A stretch of DNA of 37,672 bases, taken from contig JAFDVN010000101.1 of the NCBI GenBank assembly GCA_018269025.1, positions 1 to 37,672 of the forward strand. Direction: 5' to 3'. The notes below the pieces were generated by a model, which searched no databases, was not told where the DNA came from, and was given only the letters and a program-made list of their open reading frames with translations. The translations under genes and the position numbers were made by a program. Source of the stretch: Acidobacteriota bacterium. Its GTDB lineage: Bacteria; Acidobacteriota; Holophagae; Holophagales; Holophagaceae. Of the stretch, positions 23,972 through 32,894 are shown one piece after another. Each line of letters starts with the position of its first letter. Positions within the stretch are counted from its first letter, which is position 1.

Positions 23972-24670
23972 TCATCTCAAATCGAAGAGCAGCACTTCCG
24001 AATCCGTGGTCGCCACGAGGTCCAGGTGGGCCTCCGACGATAGCGCCAAGCCATCGCCGCTGGCGAGCGGAAGGCCATTGGTCGTCACCGTGCCCCGAGC
24101 TACTTGGACCCAGTAACGGCGGGTTGCATCCAGATCCCGGCTGAGAGCTTGATCCTTCCCAAGTCGCGTGACGAAGATGCGCGCGTCCTGGTGGAGGTGC
24201 GCCGAGCCCTCCGCGCCGTCGCGGCTCGCGATGAGCCGCCAGCGATCCTTCAGATCTTCCGCCGTGAACTCCACTTGGCCATAGCGCGGCGCGAGACCTT
24301 CCGCCTCCGGCAGCAGCCAGATCTGGAGAAAGTGGACGGGCTCCCTGGCGGAGGCGTTCATCTCCGCGTGACGGATACCCGTCCCCGCGCTCATCACCTG
24401 GGCCTGAAGCGGGCGAATGACGCCCTTGCTTCCAAGGGAATCCTGATGCTCCAGACCGCCTTCCAGTACCCAGGTGAGGATCTCCATGTCCTTGTGCCCG
24501 TGGGTGCCGAACCCTTTGCCAGGTTGCACACGGTCCTCGTTGAGCACGCGCAGGTCGCTGAATCGCACATGGTCGGGCGCGAAATACTCGCCGAAGGCGA
24601 AGCTATGCCTCGTGTCGAGCCAACCGAAGTCAAAGGCACCGCGCTCGGCGGCAGGGCGAAGGGTCATCAT
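23972..24670 (-). CDS. pirin family protein, YhhW/YhaK type (second of two)
   Basis: A 232-residue bicupin of the short pirin kind: LDTRHSFAFGEYFAPDHVRF, GFGTHGHKDMEILTWVLEG with His57, His59 and Glu63, then MSAGTGIRHAEMNAS. These are the YhhW metal-binding motifs; YhhW has quercetinase activity in E. coli. It is the promoter-proximal gene of the two-pirin operon. ATG 24670 or ATG 24667 can serve as start; GGAGGTGA lies upstream. A strong promoter with an embedded palindrome precedes it. Confidence 0.92.
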   Translation of the reverse strand: MMTLRPAAERGAFDFGWLDTRHSFAFGEYFAPDHVRFSDLRVLNEDRVQPGKGFGTHGHKDMEILTWVLEGGLEHQDSLGSKGVIRPLQAQVMSAGTGIRHAEMNASAREPVHFLQIWLLPEAEGLAPRYGQVEFTAEDLKDRWRLIASRDGAEGSAHLHQDARIFVTRLGKDQALSRDLDATRRYWVQVARGTVTTNGLPLASGDGLALSSEAHLDLVATTDSEVLLFDLR

Positions 24671-24689
24671 CCACTCACCTCCATGATTG

Positions 24690-24717
24690 ATTATAGATGT
24701 TTAAACACCTATTTCAA
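24690..24717 (-). promoter_or_regulatory. pirin operon promoter with a palindromic operator in its spacer
   Basis: On the minus strand TTGAAA (24717-24712) and TATAAT (24695-24690) are separated by 16 bases, a near-consensus sigma-70 promoter ending about 20 bases before the ATG. A 20-bp palindrome (24693-24712, core TGTTTAAACA, 9 of 10 pairs matching) fills the spacer, so a bound dimer would block polymerase. A weaker plus-strand promoter toward the stress protein gene may share the site. Confidence 0.7.
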
Positions 24718-24770
24718 AGCCTTCCTTTTCCTTCCTCCAGCCTAGGCTTGGAATGGAACCGGAGGCCGCC

Positions 24771-25235
24771 ATGATCCAATCCGTGCTCGTGGGTGTGGAT
24801 TTCTCAGCCGCCAGTCGTCAGGCGCTGGACAAGGGATCTGCCTGGGCGGCCCGCCTCGGTGTCCCAGTGGTCGCACTTCATGTGCTTCAGCCCCCTGCGC
24901 CCATGCTGCCGGAAGCCCAAATCGCGCTGCCCGACCCCACCTGGCTCCAGGAAATGGAACAACAAGCCCGGGCTCAACTCGCGGCCTGGGTGAAGGAGAT
25001 CCCCAACGCGGAGTCCCGCGTCGCCTGGGGCTCTCCCGCGGAAGAGCTCGTCGCCGCCTGTGACGCGGACACTCTCCTCGTCGTCGCCCAAGTCGGCCAC
25101 ACGGCCCTGGCCCGCCTGCTCTTCGGCAGCACCGCCGCCCGCGTCGTGCGCCACGCGCCCTGCGATGTGCTCGTGGTGCGGGCGGTTGATCGAGCGGATG
25201 AAAAAGCTTCACCACGAAGACGCGAAGACCACTAA
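24771..25235 (+). CDS. universal stress protein (UspA family)
   Basis: A 154-residue Usp domain. It starts MIQSVLVGVDFSAASRQAL, has the second strand VPVVALHVLQPPAPM, and ends with GHTALARLLFGSTAARVVRH followed by APCDVLVVR. The last includes the G-9X-GS part of the ATP-binding motif; the first Gly pair is altered (VAQVG). It probably binds nucleotide and responds to stress. ATG 24771 has GGAGG upstream (24761). The last residues (SPRRREDH) and the stop codon are encoded by a CACGAAG-type repeat that begins at 25208, so the native C terminus has probably been replaced or extended by repeat insertion. Confidence 0.9.
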   Translation: MIQSVLVGVDFSAASRQALDKGSAWAARLGVPVVALHVLQPPAPMLPEAQIALPDPTWLQEMEQQARAQLAAWVKEIPNAESRVAWGSPAEELVAACDADTLLVVAQVGHTALARLLFGSTAARVVRHAPCDVLVVRAVDRADEKASPRRREDH

Positions 25236-25246
25236 GGCCACAAAGG
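25208..25246. repeat. CACGAAG-type repeat, copy 3a
   Basis: TTCACCACGAAGACGCGAAG, continuing to CACAAAGG at 25246, is a run of four short imperfect ACGAAG/CTAAGG/CAAAGG units related to copies 1 and 2. It contains the usp stop codon (25233-25235). Confidence 0.6.
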
Positions 25247-25339
25247 ATTTTCTAGCCTTTCGCGCAATTCCGGGAAGAATCCGCCGACTTCAGACACCAT
25301 TCGAGGTATCTCAGCTCACGCCAAGGCGACCAAAGCAGG

Positions 25340-25378
25340 AACACAGAGGACACTGAGCAAGCACAGAGTGCACAGAGG
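25340..25378. repeat. CACAGAG-type repeat, copy 3b
   Basis: Four units (ACACAGAGG, ACACTGAG, GCACAGAG, GCACAGAGG) lie in the same direction as copy 3a. The gap 25236-25436 between the convergent usp and unknown genes otherwise holds no gene I can support. Confidence 0.6.
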
Positions 25379-25436
25379 TCCACCCTCTGAACGGCCAGCG
25401 GAAGCCATCGGTTGAGGGCGCGAGGAACCGATTTTC

Positions 25437-25988
25437 TTACCCTTCTGGGTGCGCCTTATTCAACGCTTCGAAGGTGTCGAAAACGCCCAATACGGTCGCG
25501 GGTTTCTGGATTGCCAAGAAATTGCCTCCATTCTGATTCATGGCTCCAAGGATGGCTGTCGGATCAAATCCGAGGCTCTTCAACAAGCTCGCGGCCCATC
25601 GATCCATTTCAGGGCTCACCGATCCCTTCATGGTGACCTCCGTATTGTCGTGAGTACTCAACTCGATCTGGTTTCCGACCAAACATGTGAGGTTGATCAG
25701 GTCGCCATAATGGTCCAACTCCTGATTCAGCCACTGGAGAGCGTCCCCCGCGGTCTCCAGCTCAGGCGCATCCGCGATGGTCAGAGAGCCGGATGGGCCT
25801 CCCCACATGAACAATTCGCGCAATGCGAATGGAGTCTCCGGGGCCAGCAGTCTGAGCGCTTGGCGAGCCGAGGTGCGCCATCCGAAGTAATACCGAACGA
25901 CGCCTTCCTCTGAAATGTCCGCGCTGACCCGATCAAGGACAAACACATCCTCGTCCAGAGGAAACAGCAGCCCATCCATTCTTAGCAT
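25437..25988 (-). CDS. hypothetical protein, AT-richer than its neighbours
   Basis: A 183-residue protein I do not recognise. It has no signal peptide or membrane helix. It begins MLRMDGLLFPLDEDVFVLDR and contains VVRYYFGWRTSARQALRLL, ELFMWGGPSGSLTI, LQWLNQELDHYGDLINLTCL and SVSPEMDRWAASLLKSLGFD, which reads like a compact alpha/beta cytoplasmic protein. ATG 25988 starts 5 bases after the nadC stop; ATG 25979 is an alternative and neither has a good ribosome binding site. Hand counts give 29 G/C of 60 at 25501-25560 and again at 25681-25740, against 49 of 60 at 26281-26340 in nadC, so it may be a recent arrival. Confidence 0.65.
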   Translation of the reverse strand: MLRMDGLLFPLDEDVFVLDRVSADISEEGVVRYYFGWRTSARQALRLLAPETPFALRELFMWGGPSGSLTIADAPELETAGDALQWLNQELDHYGDLINLTCLVGNQIELSTHDNTEVTMKGSVSPEMDRWAASLLKSLGFDPTAILGAMNQNGGNFLAIQKPATVLGVFDTFEALNKAHPEG

Positions 25989-25993
25989 CGGAG

Positions 25994-26842
25994 CTAGTCC
26001 ATCCGCAGGCTCAAATCCGCCGCGGGCGCACTGTGGGTGAGGGCGCCGACGCTGAGGAAGTCCACGCCTGTCTCGGCGACGGGGCGGGCGCGTTCCAGGG
26101 TCATGTTGCCGCTGGCTTCGAGAAACACCGTCCGGTGGCTTTCGTCCCGGAGTTTCACGGCCTGGCGTAGGGTGGCGAGATCCATGTTGTCGAGGAGCAC
26201 GCCGTCCACATCGGGAAGGGCGAGGCATTGGAGGAGCTGGTCGAGGGTTTCCACCTCCACCTCGATGCGGATGAGATTGGGCGCGGCGCGGCGGGCGGCC
26301 TCCACGGCCTGGGCGATGCTGCCCGCGGCGGCGATGTGATTTTCCTTCAGCAGCACGCCATCGCCGAGGGTGAGGCGGTGGTTCACGCCTCCGCCGCAGC
26401 GCACGGCGTATTTCTCCAGCAGCTTCAGACCTGGCGTGGTCTTGCGGGTGTCGAGGATGCGAGCCCTCGTGCCCTGAACGGCATCCGCAAAGGCACGGGT
26501 CAGCGTGGCCGTGCCCGACAAGCGCTGAAGCAGGTTCAGCATCACACGCTCGGCGAGAAGGATGGCGTGGCTGGAGCCCTTGAACACGAGCACATCCGTG
26601 CCCGGCTCGACCCGGTCCCCATCCTTGGCCATCGCGGCCACGCCCAGGTCCGGGTCCACGAGCCGCGCCAGCTCTGCCGCCATGGGTAGGCCCGCCAGCA
26701 CCAGGGGGGACTTGGCGCGGATGCGCGCGCGCATCGCCCGGTCCGGAACCCCTGCGGTGCTCCAGTCCTGGGATCCCCAGTCCTCCCTCAGGAAGGCTCG
26801 CAATTGATCGCGGTAGCTCTCGGGGTGGGGTGGATTGTGCAT
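25994..26842 (-). CDS. nadC: nicotinate-nucleotide pyrophosphorylase (quinolinate phosphoribosyltransferase)
   Basis: A 282-residue enzyme of de novo NAD synthesis that converts quinolinate and PRPP to nicotinate mononucleotide and CO2. Landmarks are LRAFLREDWGSQDWST, ERVMLNLLQRLSGTATLTR, ILDTRKTTPGLKLLEKYAV, RCGGGVNHRLTLGDGVLLKE, VEVETLDQLLQCL, GVLLDNM and LEASGNMT. These match NadC throughout, with the TRKTTPG and GGG..HR substrate residues intact. ATG 26842 is the first good start; the upstream region is occupied by a palindrome. The nadA and nadB genes are not in the window. Confidence 0.95.
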   Translation of the reverse strand: MHNPPHPESYRDQLRAFLREDWGSQDWSTAGVPDRAMRARIRAKSPLVLAGLPMAAELARLVDPDLGVAAMAKDGDRVEPGTDVLVFKGSSHAILLAERVMLNLLQRLSGTATLTRAFADAVQGTRARILDTRKTTPGLKLLEKYAVRCGGGVNHRLTLGDGVLLKENHIAAAGSIAQAVEAARRAAPNLIRIEVEVETLDQLLQCLALPDVDGVLLDNMDLATLRQAVKLRDESHRTVFLEASGNMTLERARPVAETGVDFLSVGALTHSAPAADLSLRMD

Positions 26843-26854
26843 GAAAATAGGCTA

Positions 26855-26907
26855 CCGGCTACCGCCTACCGGCTGCCAGGGCCTGGTAGCCGGTAGTCTG
26901 TAGCCGG
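26855..26907. repeat. 53-base imperfect palindrome between divergent nadC and hydrolase genes
   Basis: Built from CTACCGGCTACC/GGTAGCCGGTAG-type units; 25 of 29 positions match when the two overlapping arms (26855-26883, 26879-26907) are aligned. It occupies almost the whole 77-base gap, ending 12 bases before the hydrolase ATG, so it sits where both promoters should be. Confidence 0.75.
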
Positions 26908-26919
26908 ATCGGAGCGGCC

Positions 26920-27633
26920 ATGCAGATGCCGGAGGGTGCCTGGATCGAATTGGAGGCTTCCGATGGAACCTCGATGCGGGCTTGGCTCGCGCGGCCCACA
27001 GACCGCGCCAAGGCCTCGGGGCTGATCGTGTTCCAAGAAGTCTTCGGCGTGAATGACCATATCCAGGAAGTCTGCGAACGCTTCGCCGCCGAGGGCTTCG
27101 TCGTCCTCGCCCCCGAGGTCTACCACCGCACCGCGCCCGGCCGAATCTTCGCCTACGACGACTACGCCTCCGCCAAGGAGCACAAACTGACGCTCACGCT
27201 GGCTGGGCTTGAGGCGGACTTCAAGGCCTGTGCCGCGTGGTTCAACCAGGACCGCCAGACGGAAGGCATGGCGCTGGGGACCATCGGCTACTGCATGGGG
27301 GGCCGCCTGGCCTTTCTCGCCAACGCGATGCTTCCGCTGGCCTGCGCGGCGAGCTACTACGGCGGCGACATCCACACCCACCTGGATCTCGTGCCCAAGC
27401 TGCATGGCCCGCACCTCTTCTGCTGGGGCGGACTCGATGCCGCCATCACCTGGGAGCAGCGGCCCCTCGTGGTGGAAGCGCTGCGGGAGGCGAAGAAGCC
27501 CTTCCTGGATTTCGTCATCTCCAACGCCCACCACGGCTTCAACTGCGACCTCCGCCCGGCTGTCTATTCCGGCGCGGCGGCCCGCCAGGCGCGGGGGCTC
27601 ACGCTGGCCTTCCTGCATGAACACCTGGGCTGA
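26920..27633 (+). CDS. dienelactone hydrolase family protein
   Basis: A 237-residue alpha/beta-hydrolase of the DLH type. The cysteine nucleophile lies in GTIGYCMGG (Cys125), the acid in GGLDAAITWE (Asp173), and the base in SNAHHGFNCD (His204/205). Glu40 in VFQEVFGVNDHI is the residue that normally activates the cysteine. DLH opens dienelactones in chlorocatechol breakdown, but many genomic homologues have unknown ester substrates. No other catabolic gene of that pathway is adjacent. ATG 26920 has GGAG five bases upstream. It is convergent with the cyclase gene. Confidence 0.92.
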   Translation: MQMPEGAWIELEASDGTSMRAWLARPTDRAKASGLIVFQEVFGVNDHIQEVCERFAAEGFVVLAPEVYHRTAPGRIFAYDDYASAKEHKLTLTLAGLEADFKACAAWFNQDRQTEGMALGTIGYCMGGRLAFLANAMLPLACAASYYGGDIHTHLDLVPKLHGPHLFCWGGLDAAITWEQRPLVVEALREAKKPFLDFVISNAHHGFNCDLRPAVYSGAAARQARGLTLAFLHEHLG

Positions 27634-27642
27634 GGTCGGGTC

Positions 27643-29235
27643 TCACCCTTCTGTTGCCCGAGGAGGCACCCACACTTCCACCCGGTTCCGTCCGCTCTTC
27701 TTGGCCTGATAGAGCGCGCGATCCGCGCGTCTCAGAAGGCGGTCGGTGCCGATGGGAGCTTCTCCATCCGAGGCGGTGACGCCGAAGCTCGCGGAGCATT
27801 GGATGCGCTGATCGCCATCCTGATGCTCCATCGCCTCGAAACGCGCCCGGAGTTGCTCGGCCACCACCGCGGCTCCAGCGGCATCGGTGTTGGGACACAC
27901 CAGTAGGAATTCTTCCCCGCCCATGCGGCCCGCGTGATCGGTGAGGCGGGTGGCATCGCGCATGAGACGCCCCAGGTTCCGCAACACCACATCACCCATG
28001 GCATGTCCGTATTTGTCGTTCACATGCTTGAAGAAATCCACATCCATCGCGATGAGCGAGAGGGGGGTTTTCTCGCGGGCGGCCCGGGCCTCTTCTTCCG
28101 AAAGCCGAAGGTCCATGGCGCGGCGGTTGAGCAGGCCCGTGAGCCCGTCCGTCGTCGCCAGTTCCACCAGGGCGCGGTTGGCCTCCCGCAGCTCGCTCGT
28201 CATGCGGTCCGCCAGCACGAGGGCGCGCTCCCGGGCCAGGGCCAAGGCCGCGATGGCCGCGAGCAGACCCAGGCTCACGGCAAGGCCCGATCCGACCGCC
28301 TGCCAGGATTCACGACGGCCAAGGCCATCCCACCAGGCCGTGCCACGGATTTCCACCTTCCAGGTTCGGCCCAAGAGATCCAGGTCCTGATGGTGCACGA
28401 GCCGGGCGTGGAGGTTTCCCGACCCGCGCGCGTAGATCACATCCTGCTTCGAGCCCGCCCCGCCATCGTAGATGGCGACATCCAGCAGCGGGGCGTCGCC
28501 CAGGCCCCTGAACACCTCATCCGGCATCATGATGAGCGTGACGAACCCACGAAGCGCGGCTTGGCGTTCTTCCGTCGTGGCGGGTGTCGGTGTCGCGGCG
28601 TAGATGGGTGCGACCATGGGCAGCACCCAGGACTCGGGCGCCTGTTGGAGGCGGAAGGGAGGTCCAAGGGCGATCCGGCCCGTGTCCCGAGCCGGAACTT
28701 GGGCCCCGGCATGGGTGTCCTCCCGGCTGCTGGAATCGAAGGAGAGAATCGCCGGGTCCTTCGGCTCCGAGAGCAGGATCGGGTAATACACCTCGGCGGA
28801 TCGGGGCACGGCCCCCGCGCCATGGACCAAATCCCAGAGGGGTGGACGCCCATCTTCGGCGGCCTTTCGGTCGAAGGCATCCCGGGTGGCCGCATCCACC
28901 CGCTGGTCGTATTGGAAGCTGTGGACGCCGGGGTAGCGGCTGGCGGCATTGAGTGACACGAGGAAGGCATGCCACCCTGCGGGGCTCGGTGTGCCTTGGG
29001 CCTGCACATAGCCCCGAAGGGCCCGAAGCGCGTCGGCGTTGTTTTCCACCCGATCTTCCAGGTCGCGAACCAGCATGTCCGCTCGGCTCTGGAAGATGTG
29101 CTCCTCGTTCGTGGCCCGCCTCGCCTCAGCCCACCGCCATAGCAGGATGTTCATGCCGACGAGGACCACCGCCGAAAGCAGCGGAACCGTCCACCAGGGA
29201 CGGCGCTTCGGACCGGAGACGGGACGGGTGGCCAT
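27643..29235 (-). CDS. CHASE-domain diguanylate cyclase (GGDEF)
   Basis: A 530-residue membrane receptor that should make cyclic di-GMP. The order is a membrane helix (15-34), a periplasmic sensing region (about 45-300) with CHASE-type YPGVHSFQYDQRV, a second helix (about 312-334), and a cytoplasmic GGDEF domain (about 360-525). The active site is GGEEF (439-443), an active variant, and the inhibitory I-site RLTD (430-433) is five residues upstream, so product inhibition is expected. TTDGLTGLLNRRAM and DVDFFKHVNDKYGHAMGD are intact. No EAL domain is attached. CHASE domains sense small molecules; the ligand is unknown. Confidence 0.94.
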   Translation of the reverse strand: MATRPVSGPKRRPWWTVPLLSAVVLVGMNILLWRWAEARRATNEEHIFQSRADMLVRDLEDRVENNADALRALRGYVQAQGTPSPAGWHAFLVSLNAASRYPGVHSFQYDQRVDAATRDAFDRKAAEDGRPPLWDLVHGAGAVPRSAEVYYPILLSEPKDPAILSFDSSSREDTHAGAQVPARDTGRIALGPPFRLQQAPESWVLPMVAPIYAATPTPATTEERQAALRGFVTLIMMPDEVFRGLGDAPLLDVAIYDGGAGSKQDVIYARGSGNLHARLVHHQDLDLLGRTWKVEIRGTAWWDGLGRRESWQAVGSGLAVSLGLLAAIAALALARERALVLADRMTSELREANRALVELATTDGLTGLLNRRAMDLRLSEEEARAAREKTPLSLIAMDVDFFKHVNDKYGHAMGDVVLRNLGRLMRDATRLTDHAGRMGGEEFLLVCPNTDAAGAAVVAEQLRARFEAMEHQDGDQRIQCSASFGVTASDGEAPIGTDRLLRRADRALYQAKKSGRNRVEVWVPPRATEG

Positions 29236-29269
29236 CGGTCAGGTAGCATAAGGCTTTTCGGGGATTTCT

Positions 29270-30046
<777 letters not shown>

Positions 30047-30062
30047 CCAGGCTCAACCATCC

Positions 30063-30096
30063 GGGGACTCCACGGGCCTATTCCTGCGGAGTCCCC
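30063..30096 (+). promoter_or_regulatory. stem-loop covering the ribosome binding site of the DUF1800 gene
   Basis: GGGGACTCC (30063-30071) and GGAGTCCCC (30088-30096) are exact complements with a 16-base loop. The right arm contains the GGAG ribosome binding site and ends directly before ATG 30097. It could mask translation or serve as a terminator after the hydratase gene; no T-tract follows. Confidence 0.6.
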
Positions 30097-31677
30097 ATGC
30101 GTGTTCCGGTCATCGCCGTTCTCCTGGTCGCGCCCCTCGCGGCGCAAGTCCTCCCCGCCTCGCCCCTGAATGCCCAGGCCAAGGCCGCCCACCTGCTGGA
30201 CCGCCTCACCTTCGGCCCAAGGCCAGGGGAGGTGCAAGCCCTGGCGAAGGGCGGAGACAAGGCGTTGGAGGCTTGGCTGAAAGCCCAGCTCCACCCGGCC
30301 CCGGAGCCCCAGCTCGAAGCCTGGATCACGAAGGCCTACCCCACCCAAGGCATGAGCCTCGCGGAGATCCAGGCGGCCTTTCCCCGGCCCGGGGCGCTTG
30401 CGAAAGCGAGCGGGCTCAAGCCGGATGATCCCGACTACAAGGACAAACTCAAAGCGCTGGTCCCCTTCGAAAAGCGTCCCCAGCGCATGGAGGAGGAGCA
30501 GGCGGGTCAGAAACTCGTCCGCGCCATCGAAAGCCGCGACCAGCTCCAGGAGGTGCTTGCGGACTTCTGGTTCAACCACTTCAATGTGGATCAAGGCAAG
30601 GGCCTCGACCGCTGGTTCGTGCCCGCTTACGAACGGGACGCCATCCGCCCCTTCCTGTTCGGCAAGTTCCGCGACCTGCTGGAAGCCGTGGCCTGGCACC
30701 CCGCGATGCTCTACTACCTGGACAACTGGCTCAGCGTGAGGCCGGATTTTCAGCCTCCCCGCGCCAAGGCCAACGGGAAGAAGGCGGGCCTCAACGAGAA
30801 CTACGGTCGGGAGTTGATGGAGCTGCACACCCTCGGGGTGGATGGCGGCTATACCCAGAAGGATGTGACCGAGGTGGCCCGCTGCTTCACCGGCTGGTCC
30901 ATCCAGCGGCCCCAGGATGACGCCGCACCCTTCTTCCGCGTCCGAGCCCACGATGACGGCGTGAAGACGGTGTTGGGTGTGAACATCCAGGCCGGGGGAC
31001 GCGAGGACGGCGAGCGGGTGCTGGACATGCTGGCGTCTTCACCCACCACAGCGCGGCACCTGGCCTTCCTCCTCTGCCAGCGCTTCATCTCCGACACGCC
31101 GCCACCCTCCGCCGTGGACCGCGTGGCGAAGGCGTACCTGAAGACGAATGGCGATCTGCGCTTGGTCTATATGGCCCTTTTCACGAGCCCTGAGTTCTGG
31201 TCCAAGGCTTCCACCGGCGCGAAGGTGAAGACGCCCTTCGAATTCGTCGTGTCTTCGGTGCGCGCGCTGGATGGCCATGTGGATGATCCCTTCCCCATCT
31301 CCCGCACCGTGGCGCGCATGGGCGAGCCGCTCTACCGATGCCAGCCACCCACCGGCTACAAGAACACCAGCGACGCGTGGGTGAGCACGGGCGCGCTCGT
31401 GGAGCGCTTGCGCTTTGGCCTCGCGCTGGCCAAGCGCCAAGTGCCGGGCGTGAGCTGGCCGGACCTGCCTCCCTCCCCTTCAAACGATCCCGCCACCGTG
31501 ATCGCCGCCTTCTCCCCGCGCTTGGTCCCGACAGGCCTTTCAAGCGGCACGGAAGCCGCTCTTCTCAAGGCGGCCGATGCCACTCCCCGCACCTATGCCG
31601 ATGGCGAGATGCGTCCTGTGGATCAGGCGCAACTGCTGGGCTTCCTCCTGGGCAGCCCGGAATTCCAGAGGAAGTGA
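30097..31677 (+). CDS. DUF1800 domain secreted protein
   Basis: A 526-residue protein with an N-terminal signal peptide (MRVPVIAVLLVAPLAAQ). The DUF1800 domain spans most of the rest: AKAAHLLDRLTFGPRPGEVQ, LADFWFNHFNVDQGKG, NENYGRELMELHTLGVDGGY and TQKDVTEVARCFTGWSI. It ends with LLGFLLGSPEFQRK, the common family ending. The function is unknown, but the family is nearly always paired with DUF1501, as here (2 bases between stop and start). The hydrophobic leader indicates export. The frame is open far upstream only by overlap with the hydratase gene. Confidence 0.93.
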   Translation: MRVPVIAVLLVAPLAAQVLPASPLNAQAKAAHLLDRLTFGPRPGEVQALAKGGDKALEAWLKAQLHPAPEPQLEAWITKAYPTQGMSLAEIQAAFPRPGALAKASGLKPDDPDYKDKLKALVPFEKRPQRMEEEQAGQKLVRAIESRDQLQEVLADFWFNHFNVDQGKGLDRWFVPAYERDAIRPFLFGKFRDLLEAVAWHPAMLYYLDNWLSVRPDFQPPRAKANGKKAGLNENYGRELMELHTLGVDGGYTQKDVTEVARCFTGWSIQRPQDDAAPFFRVRAHDDGVKTVLGVNIQAGGREDGERVLDMLASSPTTARHLAFLLCQRFISDTPPPSAVDRVAKAYLKTNGDLRLVYMALFTSPEFWSKASTGAKVKTPFEFVVSSVRALDGHVDDPFPISRTVARMGEPLYRCQPPTGYKNTSDAWVSTGALVERLRFGLALAKRQVPGVSWPDLPPSPSNDPATVIAAFSPRLVPTGLSSGTEAALLKAADATPRTYADGEMRPVDQAQLLGFLLGSPEFQRK

Positions 31678-31679
31678 TC

Positions 31680-32894
31680 ATGCGCCGCCGCCTGTTCCTC
31701 CAAGCCTCCGGTTCCAGCCTCGCCTTCGCCGGGCTCGGCCTCGCGCCCTCCTTCCTCCGCGCCGCGGCGGATGCGCCCGTCGCCAAGGGCAAGGTGTTGG
31801 TACTGCTCATCCAGCGGGGTGCCTGCGATGCCCTCTCGGTGCTGCCACCGGTGGGCGAGCCCCGCTACTACGATCTACGCCCCACCATCGCCATTCCGGC
31901 CTCCGACGCGATCAAGCTGGACGGCACCTTCGGCCTTCATCCTTCCCTCTCCGCGTTGAAACCCTTTTTCGACGCCAAAGTGCTTGCGCCCGTGATGGGC
32001 GCGGGTTCGCCGGATCCGACCCGCTCCCACTTCGATGCCCAGGACTACCTGGAAAGCGGCACCCCCGGTGTGAAGCGCACGGACGATGGGTGTCTCGACC
32101 GCGCCTTGGCTTCCCTTCCGAATCCTGGCCCCTTCAGCGGCGTCGCGCTGCAGCCCACCCTGCCCCGCATCCTGCAAGGCCCCGTGCCCGCCTTGGCCCT
32201 GGGCAGCCTGGAGGATTTCCGCCTTCCAGATGGCCCCTCCACCGGTGGCTTCGAGGCCATGTACGGCGCTGCCCTGGACCAGACACTGCGCGGCGTTGGA
32301 GATGAGACCTTCCAGGCCCTGAAAGATCTTAAGGCCAAGGACCCGCGTTCCATCGCGGCCGCACCCGGCGTGGCCTATCCGGTGAGTGCCTTGGGAAAGC
32401 GCATGCAGCAGATCGCGCAACTCATCAAGGCTGATCTCGGTCTTCGCATCGCCGTCAGCGATTGCGGCGGGTGGGACACCCATGTGGGTCAAGGCTCCAC
32501 CAAGGGCCAGCTCTCAGCGCGGTTGCAGGATTTCGGCGACAGCCTGGGTGCCTTCCTCACGGATCTGTCGGATCGCATGGACCAGGTCTGCCTCGTCACC
32601 CTCACCGAATTCGGCCGCACCGCCCGGGAGAACGGCAACCGCGGCACGGATCACGGCCATGGATCAGCGGCCTTTGTCGCCGGAGGTGCCGTGAAGGGCG
32701 GGCGGGTGCTGAATGCCTGGAAAAGTCTTGGCGACGGCGATCTCAACGAAGGTCGTGACCTCAAAGTCGCCTTCGATTACCGATCCCTGCTGGGCGAAGT
32801 GCTCACCAAACACATCGGCATCCGGGACTTGTCCCGCGTCTTCCCCGGCTACGCCAATGACCCGAGGGCCTGGACGGGCGCCCTCAAGGCTTAG
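31680..32894 (+). CDS. DUF1501 domain protein with a Tat-type signal
   Basis: A 404-residue protein. The N terminus MRRRLFLQASGSSLAFAGLG carries a twin-arginine motif (RRxFLQ) followed by a hydrophobic stretch, so it is probably exported folded. The body has VLVLLIQRGACDALSVLPP, GAGSPDPTRSHFDAQDYLE and SDCGGWDTHVGQG. TEFGRTARENGNRGTDHGHG follows, with FVAGGAVKGGRVL near the end. The HFDAQ, GWDTH, TEFGR and DHGHG blocks are diagnostic of DUF1501, which is related to the alkaline-phosphatase/sulfatase fold. The substrate is unknown. The 3' end overlaps the convergent DUF962 gene by 11 bases. Confidence 0.94.
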   Translation: MRRRLFLQASGSSLAFAGLGLAPSFLRAAADAPVAKGKVLVLLIQRGACDALSVLPPVGEPRYYDLRPTIAIPASDAIKLDGTFGLHPSLSALKPFFDAKVLAPVMGAGSPDPTRSHFDAQDYLESGTPGVKRTDDGCLDRALASLPNPGPFSGVALQPTLPRILQGPVPALALGSLEDFRLPDGPSTGGFEAMYGAALDQTLRGVGDETFQALKDLKAKDPRSIAAAPGVAYPVSALGKRMQQIAQLIKADLGLRIAVSDCGGWDTHVGQGSTKGQLSARLQDFGDSLGAFLTDLSDRMDQVCLVTLTEFGRTARENGNRGTDHGHGSAAFVAGGAVKGGRVLNAWKSLGDGDLNEGRDLKVAFDYRSLLGEVLTKHIGIRDLSRVFPGYANDPRAWTGALKA

